Shown piece by piece: positions 1 through 5,297 of a stretch of DNA of 5,369 nucleotides (its first letter is position 1; each line of letters starts with the position of its first letter). The DNA lies in the NCBI GenBank assembly GCA_026394635.1, contig JAPKXV010000098.1, forward strand, positions 1 to 5,369, written 5' to 3'. Both the position numbers and the translations under genes were made by a program. The notes beneath the pieces are model-generated. The model was not told the DNA's origin and did not search any database. It saw only the letters and a list, made by a program, of their open reading frames with translations. The DNA comes from Methanoregula sp. GTDB taxonomy: Archaea > Halobacteriota > Methanomicrobia > Methanomicrobiales > Methanospirillaceae.

Positions 1-815
1 CCGGTCACGCGCTGCATCCGGCTTTTCCCGTTGCCGGTATCTGCAAGGAAACGGAGGTATGGCGCGGTATTCGTTTTGAGATAAAACCATGAGTAAAGGA
101 TATAGTAGATGAACAGTTGCCGGTCGATATCCGGGGCATCAAGGTATTTTTTCAGGTGCGTATCAATCGCCGCATAGAGTTCCGGTGCGGTTGTGAGTTG
201 TGTCTCCTCTAATGATTCCCTGGACAATAAACCGACAATAGCAACGGGCATCCCGTCTTTCACCTGCAGCTTCCGGGGGAATACACCATTGTATGTTTGA
301 TCGAATACCAGTTTCTCGCCGTCATGGTGGACAAATGAATAATCGTTTTTTTCGTTCACACAAGACAGATAGATCCGCCCATCGTCAATGATAAAAGGGC
401 GTGTTTTTTCATCAGTTCCCGTCTTTTTATTACGCGGAAAGCCCACTTTCACAAATTTAAATGCCCTGGATGCAAGTCCTTTGAGTTCGGAAACATCATC
501 GCTATTCGCCCGGTTGTGTGGTGGCTTGCAGTGCTCATCAGTAAAGCTCCATAGACTTTCAAGGATAGCACTCTCGGTTAATCCGCACCGGCGCAGGCAA
601 CATGAATATTTAAACAGGGTTTGATTCCGCTGTCCTGCCGGTACGGTCGTATGTTGTTTCTGAAAGTGTTTAAGCAGTCCTGCAGCTTGTTTTTCTGTCG
701 GTTTTTTGAGTTCGCCGGCTGGGACATCAGCCCATTGTGTTATATCGGACCGGCGTTCTGGTGCCAGTGTCGCAAGATACGCGGTGAGTTCGTCCTGTTC
801 GGAATTTACGTTCAT
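1..815 (-). CDS. Replicative helicase-type ATPase with PriCT-like domain, C-terminus missing (partial)
   Basis: The frame is open for 271 codons from ATG at 815 and leaves the window at position 1, so the protein is C-terminally incomplete. Residues about 61-122 (GQRNQTLFKY, LRRCGLTESAILESL, HCKPPHN) resemble the primase C-terminal (PriCT) domain that follows the PrimPol core in plasmid and phage primases. Residues 232-257 form a hydrophobic helix-rich stretch (LFIYYILYSWF, APYLRFL). This leads directly into ADTGNGKS (258-265), which fits the P-loop pattern [AG]-x4-GK-[ST]. That order is typical of the helicase half of primase-helicases of archaeal plasmids and viruses, so DNA unwinding during element replication is inferred. 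Walker B and later motifs lie outside the window. The start ATG overlaps the primase stop as ATGA, with a GGGGG tract just upstream serving as SD. An in-frame ATG at 827 is a weaker alternative. Confidence 0.8.
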   Translation of the reverse strand, partial: MNVNSEQDELTAYLATLAPERRSDITQWADVPAGELKKPTEKQAAGLLKHFQKQHTTVPAGQRNQTLFKYSCCLRRCGLTESAILESLWSFTDEHCKPPHNRANSDDVSELKGLASRAFKFVKVGFPRNKKTGTDEKTRPFIIDDGRIYLSCVNEKNDYSFVHHDGEKLVFDQTYNGVFPRKLQVKDGMPVAIVGLLSRESLEETQLTTAPELYAAIDTHLKKYLDAPDIDRQLFIYYILYSWFYLKTNTAPYLRFLADTGNGKSRMQRVT

Positions 816-1282
816 GCATGCCCCCATAAATCGCCGGTCATTACGATAAACCGGGGAGCCCCGTCATAGATTTCAAGCCCGGGTGTCGGGTGAGCTGGGA
901 AATTGTGCCCGCTCTTCCATACCAGAACGTGCAAACCTCGCCCACTTACCGATTTTTCAATATAGGTGTCTCCTGCAAGAGAGAGAATATCCCGAGCCAG
1001 TTGTGATAAGTTGCCCTCATCATCGATGCACCTGTCAAGGTCCAAAACTCTCAGCGGGAAGTCAAACCCAAGCGCTATTGCCGGATACTGCCCGATGCCG
1101 AAGGCGATCACTTTCAGAACTTCGGGAAGCGTTGCCCAATCCTCCGGGTGATCGGCGCGTGCCAGTTCGCCGGTAATCTTCAGCGGTATTTTTTTGATAG
1201 AACCGTCCGGTTGTGGTATGATCCGGAAGGATACCCAGCGCTTAGACCCTGCCAGCGGTTCGGGAATATTACCGGCATTCAT
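812..1282 (-). CDS. PrimPol core protein (archaeo-eukaryotic primase superfamily), stand-alone
   Basis: This 156-aa protein has the PrimPol signature of plasmid/phage primases. An N-terminal 'RWVSFR...KKIPL' segment is followed by 'DHPEDWATLPEV', then motif I VLDLDRC with metal-binding D81 and D83, motif II SVSGRGLH (113-118) with His118, and motif III GLEIYD with Glu137. It ends with 'APRFIVMTG'. All three AEP catalytic motifs are present, so it is probably active in primer synthesis or extension for the element. In many relatives this core is the N-terminal part of one long primase-helicase; here it ends shortly after the RFxxMTG strand, and the PriCT/helicase part is a separate gene starting inside its stop codon (ATGA). 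The start at 1282 is supported by a perfect GGAGGTG SD seven bases upstream and itself overlaps the stop of the preceding 63-aa gene. The relation to NrS-1-like polymerases is from family knowledge; the exact subfamily is not certain. Confidence 0.85.
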   Translation of the reverse strand: MNAGNIPEPLAGSKRWVSFRIIPQPDGSIKKIPLKITGELARADHPEDWATLPEVLKVIAFGIGQYPAIALGFDFPLRVLDLDRCIDDEGNLSQLARDILSLAGDTYIEKSVSGRGLHVLVWKSGHNFPAHPTPGLEIYDGAPRFIVMTGDLWGHA

Positions 1283-1470
1283 ACTCGTGCACCTCCAGAT
1301 GATAATTTATTCAAAAGGAATTGCCGAGCTGCAACGGCGTTTGAAATTCTTACTTGTGCTTCACTGAGATCCCCGGAATCGAAATAAATCTTGATTTCCC
1401 CGCCTTTCCCCGGCGTTCCGATGGTTATTGAATCCGGGAATAATTGCCGGGTTGTGATAATTTCCGGCAT
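1279..1470 (-). CDS. Hypothetical 63-aa protein in the replication operon
   Basis: A small protein without a domain I can name. It begins MPEIITTRQLFPDSITIG, carries a 'GKGGEIKIYFD' beta-rich segment and ends with an amphipathic helix (DLSEAQVRISNAVAARQFLLN). The strand-then-helix layout suggests a compact folded accessory protein rather than a spurious frame. The start is supported by GGAGG eight bases before the ATG, three bases after the stop of the upstream zinc-ribbon gene. The stop overlaps the PrimPol start as ATGA, so translation is probably coupled to the primase. No signal peptide or membrane segment is visible. A role in replication is inferred only from position. Confidence 0.75.
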   Translation of the reverse strand: MPEIITTRQLFPDSITIGTPGKGGEIKIYFDSGDLSEAQVRISNAVAARQFLLNKLSSGGARV

Positions 1471-1473
1471 CGC

Positions 1474-1857
1474 TTATTCCTCCCCGGCACCTTCATGTAT
1501 GTTTGTGACTGAAAGCAGCGTTTGACCTTTGTGCTGACGGATCAGGAGATCATGAGTGTAACAGCACATTTCGCACCACAAATGAATTATCAGCCCATCC
1601 CGGCGCGAGCTGGGATTCCCGCTCAAATTAGAATCTACCATGACCCCGGTGTGGTTCACTTTCGCATGGTATCCCCAATCATCCTCCTGGGTACGCGTAA
1701 ACACGTCCACGCCGTTATGGTGAGTGTGTTCACTGCTGCAATGAGGGCATTGGTGGACGGTTGTTAGCCCTTCCAAGCAGGGAGATAACAGGCGCTCCTC
1801 ATCCGCGAGGCTGCGATCCATCCGGGTTCCAGTTTCGTTATACGGCTGCCGGCTCAT
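1474..1857 (-). CDS. Zinc-ribbon-like conserved mobile-element protein, 127 aa
   Basis: Two Cys pairs, CPHC (37-40) and WCEMC (95-98), are spaced as in a zinc ribbon. Between them lies a beta-rich core with 'THHNGVDVFTRTQEDD' and the striking string GNPSSRRDGLIIHLWC. After the second pair comes LLIRQHKGQTLL. As I recall, small proteins with NPS-RRDG, WCEGC-like and QHKG elements occur in phages and integrated elements of actinobacteria and other prokaryotes, with no established function; I cannot check this here. Metal binding is well supported by the Cys spacing, while nucleic-acid binding is only inferred. The start has a GGGAG SD seven bases upstream and overlaps the previous stop as ATGA. 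The next gene begins three bases after this stop. The position between the RHH regulator and the PrimPol suggests a replication accessory or a cargo protein. Confidence 0.8.
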   Translation of the reverse strand: MSRQPYNETGTRMDRSLADEERLLSPCLEGLTTVHQCPHCSSEHTHHNGVDVFTRTQEDDWGYHAKVNHTGVMVDSNLSGNPSSRRDGLIIHLWCEMCCYTHDLLIRQHKGQTLLSVTNIHEGAGEE

Positions 1858-2162
1858 GCTTCGCTCCCGGGTAAGGGATGTCTATATGGGCACCATTCGG
1901 GAGCATCATTATCCGGTGTGTTATTTACATCCGGGTTGGTCGGAGGGTAAGGTATGAACTGTGCCCCCCCTGGGTTATCGCAATACGGCGCAAAGTCTCC
2001 GGTCCTATCGTCTTTTTCGGGGCTATTGTGGTGACATCCGCAACACGAGATCCCGCGTTCCTGGAGTGTGCGAAGGTTTATTTCAGATAAAGTCGAATTG
2101 TCTTTAGTCAATTTTGGTTTTGTCGCCAGCCTCTGGCGGGGCTGGCTTCCTTCGTTTTTCAT
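1854..2162 (-). CDS. Cys-rich hypothetical protein, 102 aa
   Basis: The N-terminal 30 residues are polar and basic. The rest carries a Cys/His set: SCCGCHH (39-45), YCDNP (60-64) and WCPYR (90-94). The order C-x2-C ... C-[DH]-x-P ... P-x-WCP-[LY]-R recalls small putative zinc-binding proteins often seen in phage and plasmid gene clusters, but I cannot name the family. It is Asn/Pro-rich between the second and third Cys groups, so that part is probably a flexible loop. The GGAGG seven bases upstream of the ATG and the ATGA overlaps at both ends (with the 66-aa gene before it and the zinc-ribbon gene after it) make this a real, translationally coupled gene. No function is assigned. Confidence 0.75.
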   Translation of the reverse strand: MKNEGSQPRQRLATKPKLTKDNSTLSEINLRTLQERGISCCGCHHNSPEKDDRTGDFAPYCDNPGGAQFIPYPPTNPDVNNTPDNDAPEWCPYRHPLPGSEA

Positions 2163-2359
2163 CGCGATCCCTCCGCGAAATTCTCAATCGTACACTCCCC
2201 GTTTTTTTGCATTATGCGGCATGCCTTCTGCATTCGTGGCGGAAGTGCTGCATAATTGTTTGCGGTCAATTGCCCGAGACGGACAGCGGCGGGTTTTTTT
2301 GCTGCCGTGTTCAATGATCTTCCGGGGGTGGCGTGCTGGACCGCCTGCGAAGCTGCCAT
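2159..2359 (-). CDS. Small hypothetical protein, 66 aa
   Basis: An unrecognised small basic protein whose second half (LPPRMQKACRIMQKNGEC, then TIENFAEG) could form one or two helices. The frame stays open upstream to an ATG at 2434, but that longer version would overlap the RHH gene by 73 bases. I prefer the ATG at 2359, or the GTG at 2362 that shares one base with the RHH stop codon (TAGTG). A GGGAG SD at 2369-2373 lies 6 bases before the GTG and 9 before the ATG. The stop overlaps the next start as ATGA, which supports the frame. A competing overlapping frame (2184-2375, minus) lacks such linkage. No membrane segment or known motif is seen. Confidence 0.6.
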   Translation of the reverse strand: MAASQAVQHATPGRSLNTAAKKPAAVRLGQLTANNYAALPPRMQKACRIMQKNGECTIENFAEGSR

Positions 2360-2361
2360 CA

Positions 2362-2514
2362 CTACCCACTCCCAACGTCGTTGTTGTTCTGATTGCTGTA
2401 CGCTTTGGTCAGGATCTTTTCGACAATTCGACATCTCGGTATTTCTCCCCGCTGACCGTCGATTTTTTCAAGAAGATCCGGTTCAATGTTGATACAAACT
2501 TGCTTCTTTGTCAA
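2362..2514 (-). CDS. Ribbon-helix-helix DNA-binding protein, 50 aa, TTG start
   Basis: A short gene easily missed because it starts with TTG. The protein begins MTKKQVCINIEPDLLEKID, then QRGEIPRCRIVEKILTKAY. This is the ribbon-helix-helix plan: a short beta-strand with alternating residues (QVCINI, 5-10), helix 1 (PDLLEKIDGQ, 12-21), a turn, and helix 2 (RCRIVEKILTKAY, 27-39). Such proteins bind DNA as dimers through the strand. The start is strongly supported: GGAGGCGAT at 2519-2527, nearly the full anti-SD complement, sits eight bases before the TTG. A GTG five codons upstream is less well placed. The stop TAG is followed at once by the next gene (TAGTGATG). As the first gene of the replication operon and next to a repeat-rich divergent promoter, it is probably the operon's autorepressor or a copy-control protein (CopG-like by analogy). 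The last ten residues are Asn/Gly-rich and probably disordered. Confidence 0.8.
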   Translation of the reverse strand: MTKKQVCINIEPDLLEKIDGQRGEIPRCRIVEKILTKAYSNQNNNDVGSG

Positions 2515-2590
2515 GGCAATCGCCTCCACATCCTATTTAGGTGGATAATCTTATTAACTCTTAATTAAATATTCAAATAGGAGTTAAATT
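2515..2590. promoter_or_regulatory. Divergent promoter/operator between RHH operon and winged-helix gene
   Basis: This AT-rich spacer must drive both the minus-strand replication operon and the plus-strand regulator. It contains TTAATTAA (2561-2568) and neighbouring AT runs that could be TATA elements in either direction. Two inverted repeats are visible: TCCTATTT (2531-2538) with AAATAGGA (2575-2582), and TTAACTC (2554-2560) with GAGTTAA (2581-2587). SD sequences close each side: GGAGG (2523-2527, minus) for the TTG start and AGGAG (2579-2583, plus) for the GTG start. The repeats are candidate binding sites for the RHH or winged-helix protein; this is inference from position. Confidence 0.55.
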
Positions 2591-3289
2591 GTGATTGCAG
2601 TGAATTGGAAAAAAGAAGAATCGATCGTCGAAAAATGCGACAATTTTATTAAAACTCGTTGCTATAAAGGCGCTGGGAAAAAATACGTGAAAGAGATTGT
2701 TAAGTTTTTGAAAGCTAACCGAGATACGCAACATCGAGATAAGCAAGAAAAAGAGAATGGTCCAGACGGGTGCGGATGGGTAAGACCAAACGAATTTCAG
2801 AAAAAATATGGGGAAATATGCTGTTACTCAACATTGTCTCGGCTGCTTACGGCTCTAACATCGGAAGGGATCGTCGAGCGACAAGGGAGAGAAAGAAAGG
2901 ATCGATTCGATCGATCCGGGCAGGAGCCGGTTTATTATCGCATCAGTCCTCATTTTGAGGATAAAGTCCCTACGCAATATGGAAAATTTTCGAACCTATA
3001 TTATAAAAATATTGAATTGTCGAATAATCTCGAATTGGCAAAATCTATCCTCGATGAACATAATTTAATCGACGAGTATACCGAGTATATCGCGAAACGA
3101 CAGAAAAGATCCGAAGAACGCAAACACTTGACCAAAGACGAGAAAAATAAAATAATTACCCATAATACCCCGGCGGAAATAAAAAAGAGGAGATGGGTTT
3201 GGGTTGGGAAAATCCGGAGGAGATGCAAAAGAGAAATCTGTAAAAAATCGCTTTTCGTATTTATATCCGGGCGATTCAAAAAACAGTAA
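2591..3289 (+). CDS. Winged-helix DNA-binding protein, C-terminus possibly frameshifted
   Basis: A 232-aa basic protein. Residues about 30-43 (KKYVKEIVKFLKAN) form a first helix. Residues 62-119 (GWVRPNEFQKKYG, STLSRLLTALTSEGIVER, then PVYYRIS) form a helix-turn-helix plus wing, as in MarR-like or ArsR-like regulators. A charged helical region (145-190) follows and may serve dimerisation. The GTG start has AGGAG seven bases upstream. The gene is visibly more AT-rich than the replication operon and is transcribed divergently from it, so it probably regulates the element; a replication-initiator role is a less likely alternative. The last 34 residues hold 14 Lys/Arg and only one acidic residue and look out of frame. 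Slipping at the A6 run (3181-3186) would instead give a balanced tail ending at a TGA at 3312-3314. The DNA-binding call is sound; the target is unknown. Confidence 0.7.
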   Translation: MIAVNWKKEESIVEKCDNFIKTRCYKGAGKKYVKEIVKFLKANRDTQHRDKQEKENGPDGCGWVRPNEFQKKYGEICCYSTLSRLLTALTSEGIVERQGRERKDRFDRSGQEPVYYRISPHFEDKVPTQYGKFSNLYYKNIELSNNLELAKSILDEHNLIDEYTEYIAKRQKRSEERKHLTKDEKNKIITHNTPAEIKKRRWVWVGKIRRRCKREICKKSLFVFISGRFKKQ

Positions 3290-3328
3290 TGAGTGGGAAT
3301 TGTGGCAAGGGTGAGTTGTGAGCGAAAA

Positions 3329-4468
3329 TTAAATTTTTATTTTATCTGCGATCACGGACGCACGCGTGAGAATTGCGATCTGTTCTTGCATTCTCGCATT
3401 CTCCTTTTGAAGCCCGACAATAGCAGCGGCGTTTGTATTCCCGGTCTGAATGGCAACCCTCGCTTCCCGAGACATTCCAATGGTCAGATACGGCATTGCG
3501 TTTTTATAATCGGTAACGAGTTGCTCATTCGATGGGGTCCGGTACACGCTGGTAAGTCCTTGTTCATGCCCCATCAAATACTCTGCCGAATCCGGAGATC
3601 CCCAGCGCCCCATCTCGTTCCTGAAGAATTTACGGGTGGAGTGCGGGTGTAGTTTCCGCATGTTTAGGTCGTTCTTTTCCCCCAATCCTGCCCGATCTGT
3701 TGCTGATATGAACACTCCATGAAAGTTCGCGGTGGAGAACGGGAACAGGCGCATGTCGCTCTTGATGTCGGGACGTTTCTTTGCAGTTTTAGTTGCCTGT
3801 TTACACAGCCCCGCATTCTTATTTTTGGCGGATTCCATATACTCCAATCGCCGGGGAAGCCATACCGTTTTCAAATAATCGGCGCATTCATCCGATATGA
3901 ACACATATCGCTCGGTGCGGGTCTTGGTGATCTCTGCCCGGAGTTTAACCTTGACAGGACTGTGCTTCCAATCAATATCTTGCAGGCGTATTTGTAAGGT
4001 TTCGCCAATTCTACACCCTGACGATAGAAGAAATAAGAACGTCGCTCGCCCGGAATGTGACATTTGATCGAAGGTTCTTTTCGCCGTTTCAACGGTGAAG
4101 GGGAGATCATCCATTTTTGATTTGTCTTTAACCAAAATCTGGGATACTTGTGCCTTGCTAAAAACAATTTCGTTAACAGCTAAATATGCCCTAACGGCTG
4201 CAATGCGTGTTTTTTTGGAATTTGGCGACAAAAAGTATGATTTATGTTTTGGTGTCTCTTTCTGCTCATCAAGGAATGCTCGGAATGATAAAAGATCAGA
4301 CAATATTTGTGACCGATCCCCCCTCTTCATATATTTGATCAGTTCAGAACAATTATCGGTGCCGAACGTGCTTTTACAGAACATTTTCAGGGCGTTGGTG
4401 TAAACTTGTTTTGTGTTGGGTGGTCGCACCTTCACAAAATCTTCCGGGCTCATGAAAACTCGTGCCAT
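3329..4468 (-). CDS. int: Archaeal tyrosine recombinase / integrase
   Basis: This 379-aa protein has the complete tyrosine-recombinase active site: Arg153 in SSGCRIGE, Lys182 in EITKTRTE, His276 and Arg279 in HPHSTRK, His301 in YLMGHEQG, and the likely nucleophile Tyr309 in TSVYR. Residues about 15-110 form the SAM-like core-binding domain. The 'YLMGHE' box followed by 'EQLVTDYKNAMPYLTI' is the archaeal XerC/D-like form. The C-terminal 35 residues (LQKENARMQEQIAIL) look like a short coiled coil, possibly for oligomerisation. It should integrate and excise the element by site-specific recombination. It is full length and not split by an attachment site as SSV-type integrases are. No SD precedes the ATG, but an AT-rich TAATAAATA on the minus strand lies about 28 bases upstream, suiting a leaderless mRNA. 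It converges with the winged-helix gene and is divergent from vapB. Confidence 0.92.
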   Translation of the reverse strand: MARVFMSPEDFVKVRPPNTKQVYTNALKMFCKSTFGTDNCSELIKYMKRGDRSQILSDLLSFRAFLDEQKETPKHKSYFLSPNSKKTRIAAVRAYLAVNEIVFSKAQVSQILVKDKSKMDDLPFTVETAKRTFDQMSHSGRATFLFLLSSGCRIGETLQIRLQDIDWKHSPVKVKLRAEITKTRTERYVFISDECADYLKTVWLPRRLEYMESAKNKNAGLCKQATKTAKKRPDIKSDMRLFPFSTANFHGVFISATDRAGLGEKNDLNMRKLHPHSTRKFFRNEMGRWGSPDSAEYLMGHEQGLTSVYRTPSNEQLVTDYKNAMPYLTIGMSREARVAIQTGNTNAAAIVGLQKENARMQEQIAILTRASVIADKIKI

Positions 4469-4535
4469 ATTATTGTATTTGGGCGCTGTACTATTTATTA
4501 TCTATGTGTTATCGTGCAAATAAACAGAATTATGT
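4469..4535. promoter_or_regulatory. Divergent promoter region of int and vapBC
   Basis: These 67 bases carry an AT-rich core, CTATTTATTATCTATG (4491-4506). On the minus strand it reads TAATAAATAG, centred about 28 bases before the int ATG, the right distance for a leaderless archaeal transcript. On the plus strand the same core is about 40 bases before the vapB ATG, leaving a short leader with no SD. One shared TATA-like element may therefore serve both directions. VapBC complexes commonly repress their own promoter, so int expression could be affected too; that is inference. Confidence 0.45.
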
Positions 4536-4763
4536 ATGTCCACGAAAACGATCAGCATCACCGACGAAGCTTACGAGCGGTTAAAAGCACTCAAGAAAAA
4601 TGAGAAAGTAAGTTTCTCTGATGTTATTGTAAAATATTATCCAATAAAACGGAAATTATCAGATGTGCTATCCGAAATTGGAGATTGCACGGAGCTTGCC
4701 GACAGTATTGAAAACGTTTCCCGGGAGATGCGAAAAAGCCAGATGCGTGAGGTAAAGTTTTGA
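4536..4763 (+). CDS. vapB: VapB-type antitoxin (archaeal COG1753-like family)
   Basis: A 75-aa protein beginning MSTKTISITDEAYERLKALK, followed by KVSFSDVIVKYY. This N-terminal pattern (tKtISIt-eaYerLk...SFSdVI) is typical of archaeal VapB antitoxins, which bind DNA through the N-terminal part and neutralise the paired PIN toxin with the C-terminal tail. The tail here (about 45-75: DVLSEIGDCTEL, ENVSREMRKSQMREV) is helical and charged, as expected for a toxin-wrapping region. The stop codon overlaps the vapC start by one base (TGATG), so translation is coupled. No SD is visible before the ATG at 4536, suggesting a short or leaderless transcript; an ATG at 4532 is out of frame. It lies next to the integrase, consistent with an element-stabilising module. 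Confidence 0.88.
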   Translation: MSTKTISITDEAYERLKALKKNEKVSFSDVIVKYYPIKRKLSDVLSEIGDCTELADSIENVSREMRKSQMREVKF

Positions 4764-5152
4764 TGCCGGTCGCAGATACTTCTTTTTTGATCGATTTATT
4801 AAGGAGGGATGAAGGTGCACTTTCCTGTTATTCCGAATATGAGCGGCAAGGTGTTGCACTTTTTACAACGGGAATTACTGCGCTTGAGTTGTTCAAAGGT
4901 GCATTTCTCTCGGGAAGCGGCAAAAACGTCATCAAAGTGCGAACAATTCTCGAACTTTTTATTATGATACCCATCGATGAACACGTATACGAGGTGTTCG
5001 GCAGGCTTGCTGCAAATGTAAGCCGTAATGGAACTTCTATCGGTGATTTTGATGAAGTGATTGCGGCAATTACGTTATGTAATGGTAAAGAGATCATTAC
5101 TCATGATCGCCACTTTGAAAAAATTCCTGACATTCACGTGATATCGTATTGA
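4763..5152 (+). CDS. vapC: VapC-type PIN-domain toxin (ribonuclease)
   Basis: A 129-aa single PIN domain of usual VapC length. The acidic residues expected to bind the catalytic metal are in place: Asp5 (VADTSFLID), Glu42 (ALELFKGA), Asp95/Asp97 (IGDFDEVIAA) and Asp115 (THDRHF). The protein therefore appears intact and potentially active as an endoribonuclease; VapC proteins often cut tRNA or rRNA, but the target cannot be read from sequence. I chose ATG 4763 over the TTG at 4760: it overlaps the antitoxin stop as TGATG and has GAGGT about nine bases upstream within the end of vapB. It is the second gene of the vapBC operon and is followed 30 bases later by a hairpin terminator. The pair may stabilise the integrated element or act in stress response. 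Confidence 0.92.
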   Translation: MPVADTSFLIDLLRRDEGALSCYSEYERQGVALFTTGITALELFKGAFLSGSGKNVIKVRTILELFIMIPIDEHVYEVFGRLAANVSRNGTSIGDFDEVIAAITLCNGKEIITHDRHFEKIPDIHVISY

Positions 5153-5181
5153 TTACCTGATTGTAATACACTTGAGTCTAT

Positions 5182-5205
5182 GATGGGGGTTACCCATCTT
5201 TTATT
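5182..5205 (+). terminator. Hairpin plus T-run terminator after vapBC
   Basis: GATGGG (5182-5187) pairs with CCCATC (5193-5198) around a five-base loop and is followed by TTTTATT. It sits 30 bases after the vapC stop, so it looks like a factor-independent type terminator; in archaea the T-rich part is probably what matters. Confidence 0.6.
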
Positions 5206-5225
5206 GCGGGTGGGATTATTTGAGC

Positions 5226-5248
5226 TCATTAGTCTGCCTGACTGATGA
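5226..5248. repeat. Inverted repeat in the vapC-right-edge intergenic region
   Basis: TCATTAGTC (5226-5234) and GACTGATGA (5240-5248) can pair over nine positions, one of them a T-G wobble, around the loop TGCCT. It is not followed by a T-run close by, so it may be an operator for the downstream gene or a recombination-related palindrome rather than a terminator. The rest of the 5153-5297 spacer holds only the vapBC terminator and a weak TATA-like TTTAAT (5278-5283). Confidence 0.4.
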
Positions 5249-5297
5249 ACACATGTCATTTTTTCCGGGGCGTATCGTTTAATGCGGTACAGGATCA

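Noticed and set aside
388..1387. Several plus-strand open frames (for example 388-624, 621-869, 883-1176, 1148-1387)
   Set aside because: They lie opposite the helicase, PrimPol and 63-aa genes, which have motifs, coupled starts and SDs. The plus-strand products have low-complexity or Arg/Ser/Cys-rich compositions and no motifs.
2184..2375. 63-aa minus-strand frame overlapping the RHH and 66-aa genes
   Set aside because: It has no coupling to the downstream ATGA chain and a Gly/Ser/Arg-rich shadow composition; the RHH frame and the 2159-2359 frame explain the region better.
2360..2434. N-terminal extension of the 66-aa protein to the ATG at 2434
   Set aside because: It would overlap the RHH gene by 73 bases; a good SD and the TAGTGATG junction point to a start at 2359 or 2362.
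2068..2568. 166-aa plus-strand open frame opposite the start of the operon
   Set aside because: The composition looks like an antisense translation, it covers the RHH, 66-aa and part of the 102-aa genes on the other strand, and it runs through the divergent promoter.
2899..2917. GGATCGAT-TCG-ATCGATCC, an eight-base-pair inverted repeat with three GATC sites
   Set aside because: It lies inside the winged-helix coding sequence and is explained by the repeated Asp-Arg codons (DRFDRSG). No regulatory role can be supported.
3329..4468. SSV-type integrase split by its attachment site
   Set aside because: The recombinase is full length with all catalytic residues, and no tRNA fragment is seen in or near it.
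4668..5097. Minus-strand frames opposite vapBC (4668-4859, 4799-4984, 4828-5097)
   Set aside because: These are shadows of vapB and vapC, which have family motifs and intact catalytic residues.
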